In this document: positions 39,501 through 49,921 of the stretch, piece after piece
Position numbering within the stretch: the first letter of the stretch is position 1
Layout of the letters: each line of letters opens with the position of its first letter
Origin: Daphnia carinata
Taxonomy: Eukaryota > Arthropoda > Branchiopoda > Diplostraca > Daphniidae
DNA length: 64,000 nt
Direction of reading: 5' to 3'
Assembly: GCF_022539665.2 (NCBI RefSeq)
Contig: NC_081335.1
Span: 930,001 to 994,000, forward strand
The notes under the pieces: model-generated
What the model was told of the DNA's origin: nothing
The model's input: the letters and a program-made list of their open reading frames with translations, nothing else
Databases searched by the model: none
Program-made: the position numbers and the translations under genes

Positions 39501-40918
39501 TTACCGTTAATAGTCATTGACGACAGCTCTGTTCGTTAACGAAGCGTTAGCAACCATGTAATTGGCTTATACAGGCATGTAAAACACGATTCCAATCGCT
39601 CTTGTTAACGCGACATTCAACTTTTTTCTTCCGGCAAGAGTTTCGGACCCTTCTTTTTGTGTGTGTATATCAATTAAGAAGCAATCTTATTTACCGAGAC
39701 GTGATTAGCTCATTCCGCGCTTGTGAAAACGAACTCATTAGTAAATCAATGAAAATGGAGCTTTGTTGGATGATTGCCAACTTGATAATCTTAACGATTT
39801 TCTTTATTTTATTTTACACAGGAGCGTATTCGTGCCTGAAAGTTAACTTGCTCTTCAAACGCGAGTTCTCCTACTACCTGATCCAGATTTACATTCCCTG
39901 CTGCATGTTAGTCATCGTCTCTTGGGTTTCATTCTGGCTCGACGCCAACGCCGTTCCAGCGCGCGTCTCTCTCGGTGTCACCACCCTACTGACCATGGCC
40001 ACTCAGACGACCGGTATCAACAACTCATTGCCACCCGTCTCCTACACCAAGGTATGCTCACCCAAGAACTTTGATTGCCAAACCGCCAAAGGCCATCCAG
40101 AAAGCAAAAGCAAGCTCTCTCGCGCACAAATAACAGAAGCCCATATACTATTCTATATAGATGTGTGCATCATAGTAAAGCATATCCAAGTTAATGATCC
40201 GTTTTTTCTTTCTTCAAAAATGGAATCACAGGCAATTGACGTTTGGACTGGTGTTTGTTTGACGTTCGTCTTCGGGGCGCTGCTCGAGTTCGCCCTAGTG
40301 AATTACGCCTCGCGATCAGACGCCCACCGAGAGAAATTGAAGAAACAGAGACGTCAATGGGAAATGGAGCGTGAAAGAGAACGTCAAGCGGCTTTCGAAG
40401 CAGCTGCTCAAGCACAAGCGCAAGTTAGCGACAATCGGTTAGACGATGGAATCACAACTTTTGCGTACATGGTATAGAGAAACCGTTCAAAATTCTTATC
40501 TAATATTCGTGAATCTGTAATTGTTTTTGAATTAGAAATCGCTGCCTCGTCTGAGAGGTGAATGTTCGATGGCACTAGACAAACGTTACGAGTTCCATTT
40601 GGCCGCAGGAAGCGGTCATCACCATTCCAGTTGTTGGAGATCGTGGATCTCTAAAGTAAGCGGAATTGCTGGCATTCCAAAGCTTCGTGTTCAGTCATTT
40701 AGTTGAATGGAATATTTAGTCATGTGGACGTATCGTTTTCCTGCCATTTACGTCACATGTGAATTTAATCTTCTTTTTTTTCTCTTTCCATCGAACAGTT
40801 TCCATCCCGCTCCAAGCGCATTGACGTCATGTCGCGCATCATCTTCCCTGTTGTCTTCGCTCTCTTCAACTTCGCTTACTGGGGGACGTACCTTTTCTTC
40901 GAAAACGAAGACGATTGA
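30577..40918 (+). CDS. GluCl: Glutamate-gated chloride channel, paralogue 1 (11 coding exons, 479 aa)
   Basis: Subunit of an inhibitory, pentameric, glutamate-opened chloride channel (Cys-loop family) in the plasma membrane of neurons or muscle. Coding exons: 30577-30662, 32664-32797, 33910-33977, 37542-37611, 38263-38416, 38629-38711, 38777-38911, 39822-40051, 40232-40471, 40536-40655, 40799-40918; all introns GT-AG, phases consistent, total 1440 nt. Signal peptide residues 1-32; [10 protein letters not shown] start of the ligand domain; N-glycosylation site Asn71; glutamate-binding arginines Arg86 and Arg105; Ser198-Tyr199; Cys loop Cys178-Cys192; second disulfide Cys237-Cys248 typical of GluCl and glycine receptors. 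M1 about 259-283; anion-selective PAR motif at 289-291 opening M2 (289-311); M3 321-343; M4 about 454-474. Start chosen because ATG in ACCATGG plus a strong GTAAGT donor gives the same 86-nt phase-2 first exon as paralogue 2. Family assignment is very secure; the first exon is inferred by splice logic. Confidence 0.93.
32536..32663 (+). other. Possible alternative N-terminus of GluCl paralogue 1
   Basis: An ATG at 32536 opens a frame that reads without splicing straight into coding exon 2 and starts with a signal-peptide-like [20 protein letters not shown]. It could be an alternative first exon from an internal promoter. However, the last 40 nt are T-rich and end in GGCGCAG, the same acceptor context as in paralogue 2, so this is more likely just intron 1 read through. 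Confidence 0.2.
36869..36883. repeat. (CA)n microsatellite in intron 3 of GluCl paralogue 1
   Basis: A short CA tract within the 3.6-kb third intron, seen directly. Confidence 0.85.
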
Positions 40919-43900
40919 AGATGCACTTTTGGCAAATTGTCAATTTCCCGGCCATTTATTTATTTATTTTTTTCGTTCACACGTTTGGCCGGAAAATGAG
41001 CCGTGAAAATGATCTAGAACGTGAAAATTGCGTCACTCACTCCCTTTCGATCGTGTTGGCAGTGAAAAATCTGCGAACCAAAAAGCCGTTCTTTTTATAT
41101 ATTTTATACATATACATAACGGGATACCAATTATAACAAATCAATTATATTAGTCGTTCACACCTGTAACGCACGCACACACTGATTGTCTTAGGGGGGG
41201 ATTCAGACAGCGCCGAGGTGTGTCCGCTCGTTTTGGGGGTCATCATGAACTTTTACCATTTTTGCTTTTTCGGCTCAACTTTTGCTCGCTCGCGCAACAG
41301 AATCGGTGAAAAAATCATGTCTATATGCTGTATGTAAAACGATGCTATTCGTAATCCATTTTTGGGTGTATGATTGTGTTTACTGCACCAAGTGAACCTT
41401 TTTTTAAATTTGAGTTCCATTCAAATATTTCGTGATTTTTATTCCATTCGACTGCAGGTGATGTCTGCCGCGTACCATACGTAGTCTGCTAACAGTCGGA
41501 TACATTCGTCTGCTGTGGCACGACTAAGTCTGGAATGGAAAACAGCACAAATTGCTATTTTTTATGGCCCACTGCTGAAATAGAATGAAAATCATGAAGT
41601 ATTTGATATCCATCCAATTCATTTTGTGCAATAAACACAAAAAATACACTGACGATTGTATTTCTGATTGCTCTGTCAACCGCCCGCAAACAAACCCCAT
41701 CAAACTGTAGACGACAAAACGTTCTGTCGTGTTTCTATCATCATGTGTTTGTCATTGAGTTCGTGATGGATAAAAGAACGTTACACTATGGTCTTAAGTC
41801 TTAACATCTTACAAGACAATTTAACATCAATGGTGATTTAATTTTTTCCAGTTTTTATGCATTTCTCAAGCCTGATTGCGTTTTTCGAAATTGATCGACA
41901 CCGAACTACGATGCCCAATACAGAACGCACCAAAACTATATAGCCTTTGAAGAAGGAACCGTTGTAAAAATGCAAATCAAGACACAAGAATTTAGCTCTC
42001 TATTTTCAATTGTTTTCGCAACGATGTTTTCGTAGTGTGCCGATTATACGTTTACTTAACCATCATTCGTAAATGTATAATCAGTTGAGGATGAACTTAA
42101 ATGATGAAATTTATTCATGAAGATATGAACATTCGACGAACTGGAATAGCTGGGATAAAAACCTTTTCTGTGCACTCTGTAAAAAACAACAAAACATTAA
42201 AAAATATATATAACAATAAAAATGTCTCAAAAAAGAAATGAACGTGAAACAAATGATGAATACATAAGAAAACATTCGCTGTTTGATTCGAATCTTTTAC
42301 TCTATTAGACATAATTCCATTTAATTTGTAAAATTGAACGACCATTAACAAGAAGAACAATCCTTGTACCATTTTTATTTAAATTCTAATGAACAAATAA
42401 TAAAGTCCCAAACTTGATCCAGCTTGAAATGAAGGTAAACGTAAGTCTACAGCTAGGAATGTCCTTCTGAATTATTTTCACGTCAAATTGTAACTGCTTA
42501 CCTGGGCATTCACCAGGTTTTGATACTGTATTGTAAATTTGAAATTCCTTGAACTAAAATGGGTAGCCACCTAACTGCAGTCGTAAGACATAACATTCTA
42601 TGTCGTTAACTTTTATTGCTTTTTGATGACCTTGATGGTTTGGATATCATTGTTCGCCCTTAAATTTGCGAACCATGCCTCTTCCCTAAAGTCCTGCCGA
42701 TTTGGGGGCGTTTTTTTGTTTCTTACCTTACCCCCTTTTCGAAGTTCTAAATGAAGGTCGTCGATTTTGGTACAGTTGGCAACAGTTCGTTGGATTGTGC
42801 AGACGCAAATTGCTTGCGCTCATTCCAGCAAATTCTGCAAACGAATGCCATCTACTGGATGATCGAGTCACAATATTGGTTTCAGAAATCCCCGTCTAGT
42901 GGTAGCACGCTGCGTAAAGCTGTTGAGAAAAAACGCGGGCTGGCTTTACGAGCAGAGTCGTAACAAAGTACAGCCGAACAAAAAAAAACATACACTGACA
43001 TACAAAAATATTGTGATTTGTTTGAAAAATCTGTACAAGTCGAGTGCCCGAAATCGTTTTTTTTTCGATGCCGATTTCGATTCGAAACTTTCGTGCCTCA
43101 CAGTGCAATAACAATAGAAATGGCAAACAAGAGAAGTCGTTGTGTTTGTCTTAACTATTTCTACCAACGGATGGGCAACTTTGTGACATAAAAAAAACTT
43201 GTCGTTATGATGATGGAGGAGAACGAGATTCGCATTGTTTCACGCTGTCTTTCGCCTCGGGAAGTTGTTACGGACAAAGGTAGGACATTCTTTAGTAATT
43301 TATGTATCCCTTGTCTTGCCTTGCCCGGGTAAAAGACGACGAAGTTCTCTTTAATTAGACTCATTGACCCTTCGATTGCCAATATGCCCAAGTTGAACGT
43401 AGCTTAACGGATACGATAGTAGCTGTCCCAGAGACAAGACATTACTTTTTTATTTTGTTTTATCTTCCAATGTTTTTGAGGCCGTTTCCTAAATTGCTTT
43501 GTCTACTTGCTCCAATAGAAATAAGATGGTTGACATTTTTTTTCCCCCCACCGTATGGCAATGACCGGATAAAGACGTGATGGTTTCGATATAATGTGAG
43601 AGGATTGCACTTCTTTTTTGTCCATGAAAGAAATAGACAATAACTGGAGGCTCTTTAAATCCGGGCTATTTCCGACATTTTCCACTTTAGCACAATGACA
43701 ATAGCTTCACATTTTTTTGTCCCCTTTTATCGCCCACGTGTCACCGATACGATCCCAAGACAGTAAGCTTATTCCACAAGATGAGGTCAGTTTTTCTTAC
43801 ACGACTGAAAGTAAGTGCATGTGAAATCACGAAAAAAAAAATGGGAGGAGGGGAGGGGGGGGGTAGTTCCAGAAGAAAGGAAAAATGTCGACATACTATA

Positions 43901-45780
43901 TTGTACATAATCGAAATTTAACTTTCGGTTAAATTATTTGGACATACACGAAGCAACAATTTTCTGTGGCATTGAAAAATTGATCGTAGCATTGAAACGC
44001 TTTTAGCCAACGCCCAGAATCTTTTCTCTTTTTTTTTTCTTGTTCGTCAAATGTTTCCTTTTCATACAAAGTTTGCCCACACCTATCGATCGGTACAAGA
44101 ATAGAAAAAGAAGCATTTTTTTTTTCCTTCGTGACTGCGTTGTGCGACAATCGTCGACGTTGAAGATTTCCCGTGAAAAAGCGAGAACTGAAACATTTTG
44201 CATTGGCTTTCATCTCTAGTGCCAGAAAACATCACATAGCCTGTCCTAATGAAATCCGAAAATGAGTTAAAGAACCTTCCAGGTCTTCCGCCAATTGGAC
44301 TCTGAGAAGCATATCACTTTGTTCGATAATAAATTTCCAGCCGAAAGCTAGAACGTAATCCTTTTTGGGATTGGTCCTGACCAGTTTCACCATATCCGAA
44401 GCCCCCGGAATAAAAAAAAAAGAAAAAAGCTTTTTTAGCGTAGGTGCAGTGAGTGTACATAAGTGCAGCAGGTGGCTTAAAAGCAACACGCAAAAAAAAA
44501 ATTGATGCCCAGGGAGAAAAAAGGCATCCGCTCCTGAGTGTTGCTCTCCGTCTCGTTGATTCTTGAAATAACCGGGGCATAAAAAGACAACCTGCGCGCG
44601 CAGTAAATACACAAAGGGGCTGAGGGAAAATTAAGAGAAATGTTGCCTCACTTTTATTGGGTTAATTTGATTCGGTTCTCTCAGTAAATCCGGGGGATGA
44701 CGATTGTTCTCTATTCAACGAATGCCTCGACATATACAGTTATCCTTCATAGTGATCTTTAGATGTAACGAACCGTCACTTGCTGCTTGTTTACGGTTCA
44801 TCCGCAACGTCTTTTCTGATTGCTTCAATATCCGTGTATTTTTCTTCTTTCTCCGCTTCATCGTACGCTCAAACCGACTGTTCTAACAAGCGTTTTTTTT
44901 ATATTTTTTTTTTTTTCAAAGAGATGCTGCGCAATATTTCCTCACGGTAAGGATAATTGTGTATGTACGATATACGCACTGGGATATGATTCTCGTGAGG
45001 ATGTCAAAGTGCTCTCTTTTTATCCGCTACGTTGACTTAGCCGACCCCCCTCGTAAACCAACAGTCTCATACACTATGGATATAGGTGAGGTGATCCATC
45101 AGATCAATACGCTTCCTAACCGGCAGAGGTTCTATTCGGTCATCCTGGGTTCTAGTTAGACAGAAGGTAACGCTCCCTGTAAAACGATAAAAAGCTTGGG
45201 GAAGGGAAACAACAAAAAAAATGTAGAAAATCTATAAAGGAAAAACAGGGTGGGCGTCCCGGGGTTCCGCATTGCGAGAACGATTCCGCACGCGGCTATT
45301 TTTGAACTGCGAAAATATTCACGGAGGCAAGCCGGGGATCTCTTTTTTTTTCACGCCTGGCTAACTAGAACCAGACATACAAACATTAATCAACAGGCGC
45401 GCAGAGCAGTTTTTGGGATATTCTACGTCTTACATTTCTCTCGAACGTCTTTTGTCTTCTCAAATGATTGTATATTTTGAGCGCGGCCAATGTTTGGTGT
45501 TTGCCAACCAACCTAATCGCATGTTTTAAGTGATTGAAAGCGTATTCAACTGCCAAAATGTTGGAAACATTCACGCTGCAATTGGCCTGGCCGACAGATG
45601 TTGACATTGGCAAGACCGCAGACGCGTTGAAAATAGGTTCATAAGCAGGAAAATTTTAAAAAATAAATACAAGTTCTGGACGGGAATATATTCGATTGTT
45701 GGGAGCTGTAGTCAAGGTAGGAAGGAGGCTGCGCTGCACTACCCCCAGTGCGTATCGTCTGCGAACGGAGGAGAAGGGTG
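40919..45780. other. 3' UTR of GluCl paralogue 1 and intergenic DNA
   Basis: The first part is presumably 3' UTR up to about 41650. After that I see no recognised gene. A 70-codon frame at 42751-42963 looks mildly protein-like but has no splice or homology support. Repeats here are limited to short homopolymers. Confidence 0.5.
41630..41635 (+). terminator. Candidate poly(A) signal of GluCl paralogue 1
   Basis: AATAAA about 710 nt after the stop codon at 40918, in A/T-rich DNA. It is the first clear canonical hexamer in a plausible position; another lies near 42398. The actual cleavage site is not visible from sequence. Confidence 0.4.
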
Positions 45781-45989
45781 GAGGCAACGAAGAGAGCGAC
45801 GTAAGATTCTAGCTGGTAGGATTTACCACAACGTCAGTTACACGGTCACGCTCGTAGAGACGACTCGCTTCCCTAGTCACGCTCCGATCCTTGGTCGTTT
45901 GATTTTTCTTTCCGTTGGCAGAGTTTCACGTCATTATCACACCCAAGTTCAACATTTGAATAAGACTACGAAAGTCTTGTCCGCCAAAG
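45781..45989 (+). promoter_or_regulatory. Candidate promoter and 5' non-coding exon of GluCl paralogue 2
   Basis: A GC-richer island contains an initiator-like GTCAGTTAC (A at about 45834), an AGACGAC motif about 23 nt downstream that resembles a downstream promoter element but is slightly off position, and a strong donor CCAAAG|GTAAGC with the exon end at 45989. The coding part of the downstream gene begins right after an acceptor-like ATTATGTTAG at 49921, so a 3.9-kb intron from this exon to 49922 would fit. This is inference; no TATA box is seen. Confidence 0.3.
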
Positions 45990-48900
45990 GTAAGCAAACG
46001 GTTAACCGAAGGCAAAGCTAACATTAGAACCTGAGCCTCGCAGCGTGTTGCAATGTTTTAGCGCTGCAAACATGCGAGATTGTGTTAGTTTTAAAGCTCG
46101 TCCTAATTGATTATTGAATAATTAAGGAATTAACCGAAGTAAAAAGCTTTCTCTTTTCCGCGCGTCGGTATTGCATAGTAGAGTGCGTTGAATTTTTAAA
46201 ACCACAGAAGGTAGAAATGAATCTACACGGCCACAACCTGCCAATCTTTTGGAGATCAACTTGTCAATGAGTCACATACGCCGGATATAAATGGAACGTG
46301 TTAAGAACATCCAAGTAGAAAACTAGTTTCGCGTGTCACGCAACTTTTTGTTTGATGGCTTTCCAACATTCATGTGAATGACCTATTTTCGCAGTGTATT
46401 TCGCTCTGGGCTCAAAACCAGGTGCAATCACATCGCATCTAATGAGTTCGGCTGAATTGTCATCGTCTGCACTTGAAAAGCATATCCCAAGGCTTTCGCA
46501 TTTCGATTGGCAGTTGTCGTTAGCTGTTGTCGACACACGACATGTTTTGCGTCTATTAATTAGACAACGAACGTAGCCAAGCAAAACTCACGTTGCGGCT
46601 CTTTAAATTGGATGTGATTCCCTGTAGCTATTATTTTGCCTCCGACTTGAAAATCTTAAGCCTATTGTCTTCGTTTTGCCTTCAGTGAATGGATTTTGGA
46701 TCCACGCCAGTCGAGACCCTCATGTTTCTATTGTTTCAAGTATGTGGGGTAAAAAGGAACAAAAAGAAGTAGCTAGCGGGTGACACACAGGCTCAGGTAT
46801 GGTAACATAGATAGCGTGCAACAGCCAAAAGAAACTGGGACATCTGAAATAGCGGGCAACATGTCAAAGCGTGATCTGCATCGCAGGATTCTCTCCCGAT
46901 ACAATCCATCTTACTTATGCTAATTTAATCAATTGAGCGGACAGTGTAGTGGAGGTGCATTCCAACTCGGCCGTTTCCTGACCAAGACATATTTCGACCA
47001 TCAGTTAAAGAGAGCGGAATCGCATGTCGTTATTGCCAATAGAAGAAAGGTAATGTCTACATCTTTGGTCACGCAAAGCTGGCATCTGTAATCAGGAATC
47101 TCTCAAAGTTGTTTTTAAATTTGCAATGGGGACAGAAGCTCACTTACCTTGTCCGCTATAGCTATGCAAAACGCCTACCTGTAGCTAAATCGTAATATTT
47201 CAAATACTTCCTTCGTGAATACGTCCGCAAAAGTCAGACCTCCGCGACAAATATTTAAACCGATGGGTTTGAATTTCTCGGGATTCAACCGTCATCGTTC
47301 AATTTGTCCTTCTCTCCCATTTGCACTCAACTTTCCCATCATCTTAATGCAGCATCATTCTTCTTTTGTCACTCTATACCACTAGTCGAGCCAATGCGAG
47401 TTGAGTAAAGGTTCGGTGCATGCTCGATGGATGGGCTGACAGACGGACAGGCTTTCCCACCGCTCGCTTAGATGAATTACAACGTTCAGGTTCTATGTAA
47501 AAGAATTGAAAATGATCGGTCGGTTTGCATGCCGAGATGGATCGTCTCTTGCCTCTCAGCTATATTTTATTTGTGCGTCTATATGCCAAGCAGGAATACA
47601 TCTTTTCGAACGGCCAGCTTTTCGTCATATCGTGCGTTTCTTTTTTAAAGAGAGAGGAATCCATCACAAGGTTATCTCTACCTCAATTTTACCGCGCTCG
47701 TAAAATGCCTCATGTTTTATGTAGGACGGGTCCCGACAGCAAAAACAACATCATACTAAAAAGTAGTTGCACGGTATTATTCGATGGTAAAGAAGAAGAA
47801 GAAAAAAAAAGCGGACGCTATAGACCAAACAAAATCACCGCTGTCGTTCCAGGTTTTTCTTTTTTCGAATGTATTGATTTGCCCGTTGAATAGTCTTTAT
47901 ATTACGAGAAAGAAAAAAAAACTTTGCCCTCCTTTTCGTCGTGATTTTTCTGCTGTATTTTCTTTTCTTATCCTTTTCTTTTCTTATTCATTTCCTTTCC
48001 CAGTAAACAAATCGAAAGCCTATACAGAGTAAAAATATATTCGAAGCTTGTTTTCCCTTTCGTTCCGCCTTTTTTTGAGGGGGATTATTTCCTGGAATCA
48101 CGTGACCGGTCGTTCCAAATTTCCTGGATTTTAAGGTACCAAAGATCAGACAAGCGCATTTTCCAAGTTTATTTTTTTAAGTTTCAAGCGTAGTTGCTTC
48201 TGTCGATACCCTCGTCTATTATAATCGACACTGACTGAACCTGTCGCGATATCACCCCCGCAGCCTAGCAATCGCGTTCTATTCGTTCCAGGTTTAAAAC
48301 AGCATGTCGCACTTTACGCGTAGGGGAAGACGCAATCGATTTCCTGTCTATTGCATTTCTCTCCAATACCAGTTGACTAATGAGCGCATACTCACGGGAA
48401 GTGACAAGTTATGCAACAACAACCCCAACCTTTAGACAGTAGCACCGATCAAATCGCTTGCTGGTGGAAATTTAAATAAATATTAAACAAAACCATCTTT
48501 CATTAAAATTTTCTGTGTTAATTGCCACACGTCCTCCGGACGTAATCTTAAACAGTTTCCGTTACAACGAGCCCGTGAAATCTTTAACTAGATTAAACCG
48601 GATGACAAACCAATTAGCGATGTAGCATTTTCGCAGATGTGAATAGCTGAAATGATGAACGGTGGTTACTAGAGCGAAAGAATTCAAAGACTCATCGGTA
48701 ATATTCGAATCGATTTGTGTATCAGTTTCTCCCCTCCACCTGTCCCACCTGCGCACAAACTTCGGCAGCATCTAAGCGATGTATACATTGGCCGAATCGA
48801 TTCGACAGCATTTATTGACTGCCACTCGAGAGACCATCTACATGAACTAGGAATACAAGGGCTTGTTACTCACACACACTAGCAATGTTTATTACACACG

Positions 48901-49921
48901 CATCCACAGTCGAGTGGTGTGATGGCGCAAGGTATGAAAACGAGCCGCTTGAATGGAGTGCACGAGCAAAATTGATCCTAGAATTCAATTAACGAATGTG
49001 AATTGTGGAGATGTGAGGTCGAAGAATAGACGCTGGTGGAGGAACTCTTAAGTTTTAATGAAGGCTTCACTAAAGTTGCTAGTCCTTTTTAGCCTGTCAC
49101 TAATGAATGAAAGAAAACGAAGCAAAGTTGGCTGTAGCTTTACCGGTGTTCCCACCATCAAACTTTACACTGCCATTTTTTTTTATTGTTTTTGTTTTCT
49201 TATTGAACATTTATTTTTGTATGTTTGATTCAATTTGACGTTGCTCTCTCTTTTATTTCTATTTCAAAGCGGAAACGGGTAAGAAAAGCGGTCAGAAGCC
49301 GCTTATGTACTTTACTCCGTTCGGGAAAAAAAAAGAAAATCTCCGAGTGCAGATTGCCGTGCGACTGATAGAAAAATAGAAGAATCGGTCTGACCCTGTT
49401 GAAGGCTGAGATGTTTGGTTAGGCCATACTCTTTTGACAGCAACTATATACATCGGAGATAGAAAAAAAAAATCTTCTTTTATTTTGTGTGCCCTTATGT
49501 AAGCCCGCAACGTTACCGTATTTCTCGGGACTTTGTCGGCTGCACGATGTTGTCGGTTCCAAGCGATTGCGTTGGTCGATTAGTAGCAGTCTGTCAGCTG
49601 AGGGGAGAAAAACGACTATCTAGTTACAGTAACTGACAAGTACCCCACGATCCTAGTTTAAGGTGCTATCCTTTTTCCCCTTCTTCTTTTTTTGGGGGGC
49701 CGAATGATTGGTGAGCTAACAAAATAAAAAGGAAACGTACAAGATGACTAGCACGTCAATATGTGAGTGTTAGTTCTGCACTGTCGATTTTGTATCCGAA
49801 ATTTTTAAAGTTAAAGATTATTTAAAACAAAGTGATGTGCAACGGCGCTAGGGTGCACAATCAAACGACGTGATTTCATTGACATTCTTATATCCTCGAT
49901 AACAAAGTTTTATTATGTTAG
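45990..49921 (+). other. Likely 5' intron or intergenic DNA before GluCl paralogue 2
   Basis: No recognisable gene; short frames only. It ends in TTATTATGTTAG directly before the ATG, which looks like a splice acceptor. If the exon ending at 45989 is real, this whole stretch is the first intron. Confidence 0.35.

Noticed and set aside
39602-40477. 291-codon continuous open frame over GluCl exons 8-9
   Set aside because: The open frame includes intron sequence on both sides and between the exons (40052-40231). The insert would disrupt the M2-M3 loop, and GT-AG removal gives the exact family sequence.
42751-42963. 70-codon plus-strand frame between the GluCl genes
   Set aside because: Mildly protein-like composition but no splice sites, no family and no promoter signal.
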